NCBI GenBank assembly: GCA_963849115.1
Contig: CAWKGK010000008.1
Span: forward strand, 62,001 to 126,000
DNA length: 64,000 nucleotides
Direction of reading: 5' to 3'
Source of the DNA: JACDAL01 sp963849115
GTDB taxonomy: Bacteria; Actinomycetota; CADDZG01; WHSQ01
Shown here: positions 24,408 through 33,005 of the stretch, in pieces
How positions within the stretch are numbered: position 1 is the stretch's first letter
Layout of the letters: each line of letters begins with the position of its first letter
Translations under genes and position numbers: made by a program
The notes under the pieces: model-generated
What the model was told of the DNA's origin: nothing
Seen by the model: only the letters and a program-made list of their open reading frames with translations
The model's database searches: none

Positions 24408-26142
24408 ATGGGGGCCGAGACACGGGTGCGCGGCTGGCGTTGGCGTGCCCTTGCATTGTTCGAGGTACTCGCCCTCGTTGCCTTGCTGGGCCTGCAGGGC
24501 GCCGCGCCCTTGGACGCTGCGGCCGGGAGGAACCAGGACCACCGGGAGCGGTCGGATGGAGAACGTGACTGCCCTGCAACTGAGGGGGTCGAGTTCCAAC
24601 CTGATCGAGGGGAGTCCGACGAGGGCGAAGAGCCCGTCACCGCTGCGGTGGCCTGCCCGGAGGATGCGGACGCCGAAGAAGAGGATGCCGAGGTCGACGA
24701 TGACGAAGGCCGCGACCACGAAGCGGACGAGGCCGAAGCTCTCCAGGGCGACCATGCGCTCGACGAAGGTGAGGACGCTCAGAACGATGAATCCGACACC
24801 GAGGAATCCCACGAGTCCGATGACCCTGAGTCGACGGGGCCGACGGGGATGAGTCCGATGAAGCCGGCGGCCGTGAGTCCGACGAGGCCGATATCGAACC
24901 GGAGGCGGACGAGCTCCACGGGGCCGAGCAGCCCGACCCAGATCCGGCCGACGACGCCGAGCGGTTGGACGTTAGCCGGCAGCCCGACGATGACGCCGAG
25001 CCGGGGGCAACCAGCGGCAAGGCCGCGGAGGATGAGCCGTCGGCGCCCGCTGAGACCGATCGGGATCAGGGCGAGCAAGTCACCGACATAACGAGTGACG
25101 AGGCCACTGCGGAAGTCGCAGAATCCGACCAACGAAGCAGGGGGGTCCTCGGGGGGTGGTCACCACGACGTCAACCCCCGGGGTGCTGGATCGGGGGGTT
25201 CCCCAACCGGCGGTTCTGGGTCTGGGGGGCCTGGGGTGGATCGAGGTGCGAGCCGGGACGGTCCCGAGGATGCGGGCCTCGACGCAGAGGAGCACGACAT
25301 CGAACCTGGCCCCATCGCCGCCGCGGCTCCCGGTTTCGGGATACGACCTCAAGGGCTTCTTCAGTACGGCGGCCTTGCTCGACGCCCTGCCCTCGCGGCG
25401 CGCACTCCGCAGCCGGGAACGCGTCCCACAGATCGCTCCCTTCATCATCGCCGGCCCCGCCTCGTGGGCCGACACCTGGGGCGCGCCCCGCTCCGGGCCG
25501 GGCTCGCTCGCGAGACGGCACGAGGGCCAGGACGTGTTCTGCCGCTACGGCGACCCGGTCTTGGCGAGCGAGGGAGGTTACGTGGAGTTCGACGAAGGCG
25601 GCCTCGGAGGCAAGGTGGCGAGGCTCCATCGGGCTGATGGGAGTTACTGGTACTACGCGCACCTGTCTGCATGGAATACGCGCGATGTCGCCTCTGGTGA
25701 TCGTGTGGGCCCGGGCGATGTCATCGGTTACTGCGGCAACAGCGGGAACGCCATAGGCTCACCTCCCCACGTCCACTTCGGCCTCTACGGATCGAACGGG
25801 CGAGCAACAAATCCGATGAGAGATCTCGTCCGCTGGCTGCGTGCTGCTGAGGGCAGGCTGGGACTCGAGCGTCTCGGACGCCGAGACTCGAATCGTGACG
25901 CATCGGGGGATCCGGCTCTGAAGAGGTCATCCGAGGCGATTCTCGTGCAGCGTCTTCCTAGGCTCGATGGAACCGGTGACGCGTTCGGGGATTTGAGCGC
26001 AGGGCTGAAGAGTACTCGTGCCCATCGGCTCCTTGCATCTTCGAGCGTGCCACTAGAGGCGGCCCTTGCTTTGGCGGCGGTGGCCATGCTGCTGTTGTGG
26101 GGCTTCTTGGTGCGAGAGATGTTCTCTTCAGCCCGATCCTGA
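24408..26142 (+). pseudogene. secreted M23 (LytM) peptidase with acidic linker, frameshifted
   Basis: ATG 24408 behind GGGAGG opens a product with a signal peptide (ALALFEVLALVALLGLQGAAPLDAAA) and a long Asp/Glu linker. The linker continues in a second frame from about 24840 (DESDEAGG, ESDEADIEPEADELHG), a third from about 25140 in a G-rich run (DGPEDAGLDAEEHDIEPGP), and a fourth from about 25330. That last frame (open 25156-26142) carries the M23 domain: GPASWADTWGAPRS, RRHEGQDVFCRYGDPV with the His-Asp zinc ligands, GVARLHRADGSYWYYAHL-like block, and the terminal HVHFGLY. A C-terminal membrane helix (LEAALALAAVAMLLLWGFLV) follows. M23 enzymes cut peptidoglycan cross-bridges. Decay and sequence error in the G runs are both possible. 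Confidence 0.7.
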
Positions 26143-26178
26143 GGCGCGGCCGAGCGACACAAAGGCCAACGAAAGCCT

Positions 26179-26195
26179 GTTCATAAGAAGTTCAT
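26179..26195 (+). promoter_or_regulatory. PHO box upstream of pstS
   Basis: Two direct repeats GTTCAT (26179-26184 and 26190-26195) are spaced by 11 bases, one helical turn. GTTCA repeats with this period are the binding sites of PhoP/RegX3-type regulators in Actinobacteria. They lie about 95 bases before the pstS ATG, and a regX3-like gene is in the same locus. Confidence 0.7.
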
Positions 26196-26290
26196 AGTCG
26201 CGATGCCGCTCTGCCATATGTCCTCTGTAGCTTGAGCCTCATCGATATCCCCACAAGTGGGACATCCCAGCACAGGAGGTACCAACTCGA

Positions 26291-27349
26291 ATGTTTAGGG
26301 CTCGCGACAAGGCCGGATTCAAGGCTCTGCTCGCCGCTATGACTCTGGCGCTCGTTGCAGTGGCGTGTGGCGGAGCCTCGGACGCAAACAGCGGTAGCAA
26401 CGGTGGCGGTTCCGGCCAGGCCCTCACCGGCAAGATAGTGGCATCGGGCTCCTCGACGGTCGAGCCAATCACCTCCCTTGCGGCCGAGCTGTTCAGCGAG
26501 GAAAACCCCGACGTCGGTATCTCGGTGGACGGCCCCGGCACCGGCGACGGCTTCGAACTCTTCTGCCAGGGCAAGACCGACATCTCGGACGCATCGAGGG
26601 CCATCGAGCCTGAAGAGCAGAAGGCCTGCAAGGACGGCGGCATTGAATACATCGAGCTCAAGGTCGCCATCGACGGGATCTCGGTGCTGACCAGCAAGAA
26701 CAACAACGAAATCTCCTGTCTCGACTTCAAGGACCTTTACGCCTTGATCGGTCCGGAGTCCGAGGGCTTCGAGAGCTGGTCCGATGCCAACTCGTTGGCC
26801 GAGGAGATCGGCGCTACCCACGCGCCCTATCCCGATGTGCCGCTTGAGATTACGGCTCCGGGCGAGGAGTCCGGGACCTACGATTCCTTCGCCGAGATAG
26901 TTCTCGAGGACATCGCTTACGAGGACAGGAAGATCGAGGAGGACGCCCCAGTCATCCGGGCCGACTACACGGCCTCTGCCGACGACAACGTCATCATCCA
27001 GGGCTTGTCCGGCGATGACACCTCGCTCGGGTGGGTGGGCTATGCCTTCTACCAGGAGAACACGGACAAGGTGAGTGCCATCCCCATCGCCGAGGAAGGC
27101 GACAACTGCGTTGAGCCTACCAACGAGACCATCGCCGCCGGCGAGTACCCGATCGCCCGTGACCTCTACTTCTACGTAAACTCGAAGAAGGCAGAGAGCA
27201 ACGACTCGCTGCAGGCATTCGTCGACTTCTACTTGGCGCAGCTGCCGACGCTGGTCCAGGAGACCGGCTACGTCGAGGCTCCCGAAGATGTCATTTCGGA
27301 GACCACGCAGGTGTGGGAGGACCGCGAGACCGGGACGCGCGACGGCTAG
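26291..27349 (+). CDS. pstS: phosphate ABC transporter, phosphate-binding lipoprotein
   Basis: A 352-residue lipoprotein (LALVAVACGG, lipidated Cys26). The phosphate-binding fold shows GKIVASGSSTVEPITSLAAELF, the ligand loop SVDGPGTGDGFELFCQGKTDISDASR, and APGEESGTYDSFAEIVL. It captures orthophosphate outside the membrane and passes it to PstCA. It is the first gene of the pst operon, downstream of a PHO box, and has a GGAGG ribosome site. A hairpin separates it from pstC, which may allow extra pstS product. Confidence 0.96.
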   Translation: MFRARDKAGFKALLAAMTLALVAVACGGASDANSGSNGGGSGQALTGKIVASGSSTVEPITSLAAELFSEENPDVGISVDGPGTGDGFELFCQGKTDISDASRAIEPEEQKACKDGGIEYIELKVAIDGISVLTSKNNNEISCLDFKDLYALIGPESEGFESWSDANSLAEEIGATHAPYPDVPLEITAPGEESGTYDSFAEIVLEDIAYEDRKIEEDAPVIRADYTASADDNVIIQGLSGDDTSLGWVGYAFYQENTDKVSAIPIAEEGDNCVEPTNETIAAGEYPIARDLYFYVNSKKAESNDSLQAFVDFYLAQLPTLVQETGYVEAPEDVISETTQVWEDRETGTRDG

Positions 27350-27377
27350 GTCAAGCACCTTTCAGTCCTAACGATTC

Positions 27378-27420
27378 GGGTGTGGAGGCCGATAACCCTC
27401 GTGGAAGGGTCTCCACACCC
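27378..27420 (+). terminator. hairpin between pstS and pstC (attenuator or mRNA stabiliser)
   Basis: GGGTGTGGAG (27378-27387) pairs with CTCCACACCC (27411-27420), with an inner ACCCT/AGGGT stem. The next bases are AAACG, not a T-run, so full termination is unlikely. The position suggests partial termination or protection of the pstS message. Confidence 0.7.
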
Positions 27421-27464
27421 AAACGTTGTCCTAAGGAGCCACGGATGAGCATCGGGGGAGTTGC

Positions 27465-28397
27465 TTGAGCGACGCCGCAGGCGGGCTGCTCCTCGAGCTG
27501 GAAGGAAGCCCCGCGCGCAGGCGCAAAGAGCGCTTGGTTCGGGGCATTTTCTTCGCGCTGGCCGCGATGTCGGTGGTCATCAGCGCCACCATCGTGCTCG
27601 CCCTCATCCAGGAAGCCGCGCAGTTCGTCTCAGCCATCGGTCTCGGAGACCTGTGGCAACGCGGGTGGTTCCCACGACGGGGGATCTTCGATGTCCGCAC
27701 GATCCTTGTAGGAACCCTGGTCGTCACCGGGATCGGCATGATCGTCGCCGCACCGCTCGGTCTCGGCGCCGCCGTCTATCTCTCCGAATACGCCCGGCCA
27801 CGCGTCCGCAGGCTCCTCAAACCGATCCTCGAGATCATCGCCGGGATACCCAGCATCGTGCTAGGGGTATTCGCCTTCTCCTGGATCAATCCGCAGATCG
27901 TCGATCGATTCCTGTGCGGCGACGCATCCTTCTTCAATCTTGGCGCCGCCGGCGTGGGCGTTGGCGTGCTCGTGACTCCGCTGGTCGCCTCCATCGCCGA
28001 GGACGCCATGAGGGCGGTGCCGATGTCGTTGCGAGAGGGCGCCTACGGCCTCGGCGCCCGCAAGCGTTCGACCACGGTCAAGATCGTGTTCCCCGCGGCC
28101 ATCTCCGGGATTGTGGCCGCGGTGATCGTCGGCATGTCGCGAGCCATCGGGGAGACGATGGTCGTCGCCTTAGCGGGCGGCGCCACGGGTGGGTCGTTGT
28201 TTTCGGCCGATTACTGCCAGCCCGGCCAGACCATGACCGGCGCCATGGCGGCTCTCGCCATCGGCGGGGATCAGGTCAAGGGCGATGTTTCGGCCTTCCA
28301 AAGTCTCTATTTCGTGGGCCTGATTCTGTTTCTGCTTACGCTCGGACTCAATGTTCTTAGCGGCCGAATCGTCAGACGCGTGAGGCAGAAGTACTGA
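27465..28397 (+). CDS. pstC: phosphate ABC transporter permease PstC
   Basis: A 310-residue permease with six membrane helices. Blocks typical of PstC: GWFPRRGIFDVRTILVGTLVVTGIGM, APLGLGAAVYLSEYARPRVRRLLKPILEIIAGIPSIVLGVFAF, and the EAA-type coupling loop SLREGAYGLGARKRSTTVKIVFPAAISGI, which contacts PstB. TTG 27465 follows a GGGGGAG site. It overlaps pstA by TGATG. Confidence 0.95.
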   Translation: MSDAAGGLLLELEGSPARRRKERLVRGIFFALAAMSVVISATIVLALIQEAAQFVSAIGLGDLWQRGWFPRRGIFDVRTILVGTLVVTGIGMIVAAPLGLGAAVYLSEYARPRVRRLLKPILEIIAGIPSIVLGVFAFSWINPQIVDRFLCGDASFFNLGAAGVGVGVLVTPLVASIAEDAMRAVPMSLREGAYGLGARKRSTTVKIVFPAAISGIVAAVIVGMSRAIGETMVVALAGGATGGSLFSADYCQPGQTMTGAMAALAIGGDQVKGDVSAFQSLYFVGLILFLLTLGLNVLSGRIVRRVRQKY

Positions 28398-29329
28398 TGG
28401 CGACGCGCGCGGAGTTGCCATCCGTAACCGAGGTCGTCAGGCAGAGCTTGTCGAAGAAACGCATTGACGTCCGCAGCACTGCGTTCGAGGCTTTCCTGTT
28501 GTTGATGTTGCTGGCCTCACTGGCGATACTCGTCGTACTGCTGGCCGATGTCATGCGTACAGGTGCTGGAGTGCTCACCGAACGTGGCGGAGACTTCATC
28601 CAGGGCAGCTTGTCGTCGCTGCCCGAGAGGGCGGGCGTGTGGCAAGGCATCGTGGGGTCCTTTCTGATGATGGCTTTCGTCGTCCTGGTGGCATTCCCGG
28701 TGGGCATCGGCGCCGCCGTCTACCTCGAGGAGTACGCCCCCGACAACCGTATTGCCCGGCTCATCGACGTTAATGTCCGCAATCTCGCAGGTGTGCCGTC
28801 GGTCGTCTATGGCTTGCTCGGCCTGTTTCTGTTCGTCGAGGTGCTGGAGCCGTTGACGGGCGGACGGAGCATAATCTCCGGTGGACTGACCCTGTCGCTG
28901 CTGGTTCTGCCCCTGGTCATCATCACTTCGGCGGAGGCGTTGCGGGCAGTGCCCGACAGCATCCGCGAGGCGGGCTACGGTGTGGGCGCCACGCGCTGGG
29001 AGGTGGTTCGCTCGCATGTCTTGCCATCGGCTGCTCAGGGAATCCTCACCGGCACGATCCTTTCTCTGTCGCGAGCGCTGGGGGAGACTGCTCCCCTGCT
29101 TCTGGTAGGCGCGGTCACGGGCTTCTTGTCGACCGGCTCACAAACCTTGGCCGAGCAGCTGCAGGGCGAGTACGTCTCACTGCCGACGATCATCTACGCG
29201 TGGGCCAAGGAGCCCGATACGGATTTCCAGGCGTTGACCTTCGCCGCGATCATCGTGCTACTCGCCGTGATCTTGCTCGCCAACATGGCGGCAATCATTC
29301 TGAGGAACCGATATGAGAGGAAGTGGTGA
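28397..29329 (+). CDS. pstA: phosphate ABC transporter permease PstA
   Basis: A 310-residue permease, partner of PstC. It shows AFPVGIGAAVYLEEYAPDNRIARLIDVNVRNLAGVPSVVYGLLGLFLF, the EAA loop SIREAGYGVGATRWEVVRSHVLPSAAQGI and ALGETAPLLLVGA. The ATG overlaps the pstC stop, and the end overlaps the GTG start of pstB by 7 bases. Confidence 0.95.
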   Translation: MATRAELPSVTEVVRQSLSKKRIDVRSTAFEAFLLLMLLASLAILVVLLADVMRTGAGVLTERGGDFIQGSLSSLPERAGVWQGIVGSFLMMAFVVLVAFPVGIGAAVYLEEYAPDNRIARLIDVNVRNLAGVPSVVYGLLGLFLFVEVLEPLTGGRSIISGGLTLSLLVLPLVIITSAEALRAVPDSIREAGYGVGATRWEVVRSHVLPSAAQGILTGTILSLSRALGETAPLLLVGAVTGFLSTGSQTLAEQLQGEYVSLPTIIYAWAKEPDTDFQALTFAAIIVLLAVILLANMAAIILRNRYERKW

Positions 29330-30207
29330 GAAGGGTGCAAGCCAAGCCCTTGGGTACACTGAGCCGTCGAACTAATCGAGCGACGGATGAAAATGTGAAA
29401 TCGCGTCCACAAGGGCAGGAGTCGTCAGAGGAAACCGTCTTCGACGTTCAGGACTTGTCCGTGTTCTATGGAGAGTTCCGAGCCGTTCGAAACGTGACGT
29501 TGGCGGTGTCCAAGAACAACATCACGGCCCTTATAGGCCCTTCCGGGTGCGGCAAGACGACCGTAATTCGCTGTTTCAATAGAATGAACGACCTTGTCGA
29601 TTCGGCTCGCATCGAAGGCAATATCCTCTATCACGGAGTCGACCTCTACGAGGAGCGCATCGATCCGGTGGAGGTGCGCCGCCGTGTCGGTATGGTCTTT
29701 CAGAAGCCCAATCCCTTCCCCAAGTCGATTTACGACAACGTCTCTTTCGGTCCCAAGATCGCGGGCTTCAAAGGGAGCATGGATGACCTTGTTGAGGAAG
29801 CACTGACCAAAGCGGCGCTCTGGGATGAGGTCAAGAACCGACTCAAGGAGTCGGGCATGGCCCTATCGGGCGGGCAACAGCAGCGTCTTTGTATTGCACG
29901 CGCCATCGCGGTGCAGCCCGATGTGATCTTGATGGATGAGCCGTGCTCTGCCCTTGACCCCATCGCTACCGGCCGCATTGAGGATCTCATGCAGGATTTG
30001 AAGAACGACTATACGATCATCATCGTCACTCACAATATGCAGCAGGCGGCCCGGGTCAGCGACATGACCGCGTTCTTCACAGCCGAGGTGAACGAGGACC
30101 AGGATCGGCGCACCGGCGTGCTCGTCGAGTTCGACCAGACCGAAAGGATGTTCACCAATCCCTCAGATGAGAGAACGGAAAACTACGTCACCGGCCGCTT
30201 CGGATAG
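29323..30207 (+). CDS. pstB: phosphate ABC transporter ATPase PstB
   Basis: A 294-residue ATPase. Walker A GPSGCGKTTVIRCFNRMNDL, the Q-loop RRVGMVFQKPNPFPKSIYDNV, the signature LSGGQQQRLCIARAIA, Walker B DVILMDEPCSALDPIA and the switch His VTHNMQQAARVSD are complete and PstB-specific. The first 37 residues are an extra, poorly conserved segment; GTG 29394 would give a more typical N-terminus. It overlaps pstA at its start. Confidence 0.96.
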   Translation: MVRRVQAKPLGTLSRRTNRATDENVKSRPQGQESSEETVFDVQDLSVFYGEFRAVRNVTLAVSKNNITALIGPSGCGKTTVIRCFNRMNDLVDSARIEGNILYHGVDLYEERIDPVEVRRRVGMVFQKPNPFPKSIYDNVSFGPKIAGFKGSMDDLVEEALTKAALWDEVKNRLKESGMALSGGQQQRLCIARAIAVQPDVILMDEPCSALDPIATGRIEDLMQDLKNDYTIIIVTHNMQQAARVSDMTAFFTAEVNEDQDRRTGVLVEFDQTERMFTNPSDERTENYVTGRFG

Positions 30208-30214
30208 GCAAGGC

Positions 30215-30928
30215 ATGGGGGCCGAGCAACAGAGAAAGCCGGCGCCGGAGCCCGCTGTGGAGTCGGCGCGAGCGTATTTCGACTTTGCGCTGGACCAACT
30301 CAAGATTCAGGTCGAGATGATGGCCCTGCGCGTCGACTCGGCGCTCGAGAGCTCGGCTCGGGTCTTGCTCACCGGGGATCTCGCCTTGGCGCACGATGTC
30401 ATCCTTGGGGACGACGAGATTGATGAGATGTTCGTGTCGTTGAGCGAGCGTTGCTACGACTTGCTCGGCCGCCAGTCGCCGGTCGCCTCCGATCTGCGAC
30501 TGGTCGTGTCGGTTCTCAGTGTCATTCAAGACTTGGAGCGCACGGGCGATCTGTGTCTTCGCATCGTGAAGCTGGCCCCCGACCACCACCTTCTCGCGCT
30601 CAACCGGGACACTTTCTCCATTCTCCAAGACATGGCCCGTACGGCGACCGAATTGTTCCGGCTTGCCATCAAGGCGTTCTCCTCGCAAGATCTGCGGCTC
30701 GCCCACAGCCTGGAGCAGCGAGACGATGCTATGGACGCCTACAATGCGCGCCTGACCGAGGCGATCTTCGCCATGGAGGGCCCCGGAGCGGTGCCGCAGG
30801 CGGTGCAGACGATGCTGGCGGGACGCGCTCTCGAGCGCATCGCCGACCACTCGGTCATGGTGGGCGAACGTCTGCGGTACCTCCTCACGGGGGACCTGGG
30901 CTCGCTCTCCAAGCAAATCGGGCCGTAG
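30215..30928 (+). CDS. phoU: phosphate signalling protein PhoU (first copy)
   Basis: A 237-residue protein of two three-helix PhoU repeats: ALRVDSALESSARVLLTGDLALAHDVILGDDEIDEMF and LFRLAIKAFSSQDLRLAHSLEQRDDAMDAYN, with metal-binding EIDEM-like acidic patches and ERTGDLCLRI/ERIADHSVMVGE. PhoU links the PstSCAB transporter to the sensor kinase and damps signalling when phosphate is ample. ATG 30215 is preferred over ATG 30167, which lies inside pstB. It closes the pst operon; a 49-bp palindrome begins 4 bases after the stop. Confidence 0.93.
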   Translation: MGAEQQRKPAPEPAVESARAYFDFALDQLKIQVEMMALRVDSALESSARVLLTGDLALAHDVILGDDEIDEMFVSLSERCYDLLGRQSPVASDLRLVVSVLSVIQDLERTGDLCLRIVKLAPDHHLLALNRDTFSILQDMARTATELFRLAIKAFSSQDLRLAHSLEQRDDAMDAYNARLTEAIFAMEGPGAVPQAVQTMLAGRALERIADHSVMVGERLRYLLTGDLGSLSKQIGP

Positions 30929-30931
30929 AGC

Positions 30932-30980
30932 GCCGAGTGGTGTCTAGATGACCATATAGAGCACCTCACCACCACTCGGT
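30932..30980. repeat. 49-bp palindromic element, copy 4
   Basis: Left arm GCCGAGTGGTGTC, right arm CACCACCACTCGGT, centre TAGATGACCATATAGAGCACCTC. It fills the space between the convergent phoU (stop 30928) and regX3-like gene (stop 30988). Confidence 0.9.
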
Positions 30981-30987
30981 CACAAAG

Positions 30988-31668
30988 TCACGGCACGAAC
31001 TTGTAACCAAGCCCCCTAACCGTCGTGAGATGTTGCGGATTCTTGGGGTCAATTTCGCACTTGGTGCGTAGCCGCTTGATGTGCACGTCCAGGGTGCGCG
31101 TGTCGCCGAAGTAATCGGCCCCCCAGATGCGGTCGATGAGAGTCTCGCGCGTCAGCACGCGGCCCGAGTTCTCCATCAACAACTCCAGCAGCTCGAACTC
31201 CTTGCGGGGCATGTGGACGCGCTCCTCTCTTACAGTCACCTCGAAGCGTTCTGCGTCCAGTCTGATGCCGCCACCCTCAAGTACGCCCTCGCTGTCGGCG
31301 GGCCCGCTCGTCGTCCTTCGCAGCACCGCCTTGATCCTGGCGATGAGCTCGCGCGTGCTAAACGGCTTGGTGACGTAGTCGTCGGCTCCGATCTCGAGGC
31401 CCACGACCTTGTCGATCTCGGTGTCGCGAGCAGTCAGCATGATGATGGGAACGCTCGAGGTCTTGCGGATCTCCCGGCAGATCTCCTCTCCCGACAACCC
31501 GGGCAACATGAGGTCCAGCAAGAGCAGATCGGCGCCCGCCGCCTTGAAGCGCTCGAGGCCCTGTGCTCCGTTCATGACTCGCTCCACGACATAGCCTTCG
31601 CGCCCGAGCTGATACTCGAGCGCCTCGCCGAGACCCTCTTCGTCCTCGATCAGCAGGATGTGCGGCAC
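30988..31668 (-). CDS. regX3: OmpR/PhoB-type response regulator, RegX3-like
   Basis: A 226-residue regulator. Receiver domain with Glu8-Asp9, phospho-acceptor Asp52 (LLLLDLMLPG) and Lys in DDYVTKPFS; the winged helix reads FELLELLMENSGRVLTRETLIDRIWGADYFGDTRTLDVHIKRLRTKCE and ends TTVRGLGYKFVP. The frame is open to 31707, but GTG 31668 follows GGAGAGG and gives the normal start VPHILLIEDEE. It lies next to its kinase and convergent with phoU, so it is the phosphate regulator that likely binds the PHO box at 26179. The RegX3/PhoP name is by context. Confidence 0.88.
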   Translation of the reverse strand: MPHILLIEDEEGLGEALEYQLGREGYVVERVMNGAQGLERFKAAGADLLLLDLMLPGLSGEEICREIRKTSSVPIIMLTARDTEIDKVVGLEIGADDYVTKPFSTRELIARIKAVLRRTTSGPADSEGVLEGGGIRLDAERFEVTVREERVHMPRKEFELLELLMENSGRVLTRETLIDRIWGADYFGDTRTLDVHIKRLRTKCEIDPKNPQHLTTVRGLGYKFVP

Positions 31669-31709
31669 CGCTGTGGTCCTCTCCTTAAGGTCTGCTCGAA
31701 GGGCCATGT

Positions 31710-32885
31710 TCAGCTCGCCACCGATTTGAGGCTTCTCTCACCAAGGGCGGGCAGTCTGACGGTGAAGGTGGATCCTTCACCGAGCTGGCTCTTGAGTTCA
31801 AGATAGCCTCCGTGGAGCTCCACGACGTGTTTCACGATCGATAGCCCCAGTCCCGTGCCACCGCTGCCGCGGGAGCGGTCTTTGTCGACTCGGTAGAACC
31901 TCTCGAACACCCTGGACTGGGCGTTGAGGGGGATGCCTATTCCCGTGTCGGACACCCGCGCAATTGCGTCAGAGCCCTCGAGGAAGATCTCGACCGACAC
32001 GACTCCTCCCTCGGGCGTGTACTTGACGGCGTTGTCGAGCAGATTTCTCAGCATCAGTCCGAGCTGTTGCTCGTCGCCTCGGACCAGGACCCCGCTCTCC
32101 AAGCGTTCTACGATGCTCAGGTCCTTGGCCCGTGCATCGGCGTTGATCTCGGCGAGTTGGCGTCTTCCGACGGCGGAGAGGTTTGTGTCGCGCGCAGCGA
32201 GATTGATCGGATCCTCGAGCTTGGAGAGGTCCAGGAGGTCCGCTATGAGGCGGCTCAACCGCTCCGTCTCGCGGATCAGCTTGGCTGCGAACTTGATGAC
32301 GGTCTCGGGATCGTCGCGCACCGCTTCCCCGATCGCCTCTCCCAGCGCCTGAAGACTGGCGACGGGACTCTTGAGCTCGTGAGAGGCGTTGGCAACGAAC
32401 TGCCGTCTGATGCGCATTGTCCTGAGCTCCTCGGTTACATCCTGGAACAGGACCGCAACCCCCGCGGGATCCTCCAACGGAAGAGCCCGAATACGCAAGG
32501 TGCTCTGCGCAGGCCACAGGCTGATCGTTTGCTCGGTCGGACCGTGGGTCGAGAGAGCCCTTTTCGCAACCGAGAGCACTTCCTCGGAAGGGACCCGAGC
32601 AGGCAGAGCCCCCGGGCCCAAGCGCAGGAGGGCGCGGGCGGCGGCGGTGGCCTTGATCGGGACGAGGGCATCGTCCAACACCAGGACTCCTTCGTCCATG
32701 CGCTCGAGGATCTCGCCCGAGCGTCGCTGCTCCTGCTGCAGTGTGGTGAGCTCGAGGTCGACGCGCCCTTGCTCTGCCTCTTGAAGACGACGCACTTCGG
32801 CCTCTTGGAGCTTGAAGCTGCCTCGCAGATAGATCAGTGCGCCCGCGAGCGCAAGGCATGCCGCCGCCAGCAGGACTTCGATCAT
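31710..32885 (-). CDS. senX3: SenX3-like phosphate sensor histidine kinase
   Basis: A 391-residue kinase. One or two N-terminal hydrophobic segments (EVLLAAACLALAGALIYL), a PAS domain (ILERMDEGVLVLDDALVPIKATAAARALL), the HisKA domain with His169 in NASHELKSPVASLQAL, then the ATPase N box LRNLLDNAVKYTPEG, G1 DTGIGIPL, F box FERFYRVDKDRSRGSGGTGLGLSIVK. This is the SenX3/PhoR layout: PAS-HisKA-ATPase with little outside the membrane. It senses through PhoU and the Pst transporter rather than directly. ATG 32885 is chosen over TTG 32888. The regulator follows after 41 bases. Confidence 0.9.
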   Translation of the reverse strand: MIEVLLAAACLALAGALIYLRGSFKLQEAEVRRLQEAEQGRVDLELTTLQQEQRRSGEILERMDEGVLVLDDALVPIKATAAARALLRLGPGALPARVPSEEVLSVAKRALSTHGPTEQTISLWPAQSTLRIRALPLEDPAGVAVLFQDVTEELRTMRIRRQFVANASHELKSPVASLQALGEAIGEAVRDDPETVIKFAAKLIRETERLSRLIADLLDLSKLEDPINLAARDTNLSAVGRRQLAEINADARAKDLSIVERLESGVLVRGDEQQLGLMLRNLLDNAVKYTPEGGVVSVEIFLEGSDAIARVSDTGIGIPLNAQSRVFERFYRVDKDRSRGSGGTGLGLSIVKHVVELHGGYLELKSQLGEGSTFTVRLPALGERSLKSVAS

Positions 32886-33005
32886 CAAATGTTCATCTCA
32901 CTGGAGATTGTAAGGCGCTCGTGCTGCTGGGGGGAGGGCCTTGACTGCTACGAGCAGGCATTTCGTACTGTGTTCGCGCTGCGTTAAGAAAGGCGCTCAA
33001 CAGTT

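Noticed and set aside
24300..25132. Hydrophobic reverse-strand open frames opposite the M23 linker
   Set aside because: They are the mirror of GAC/GAG-rich acidic codons read as Val/Leu; the forward strand has a ribosome site, signal peptide and peptidase domain.
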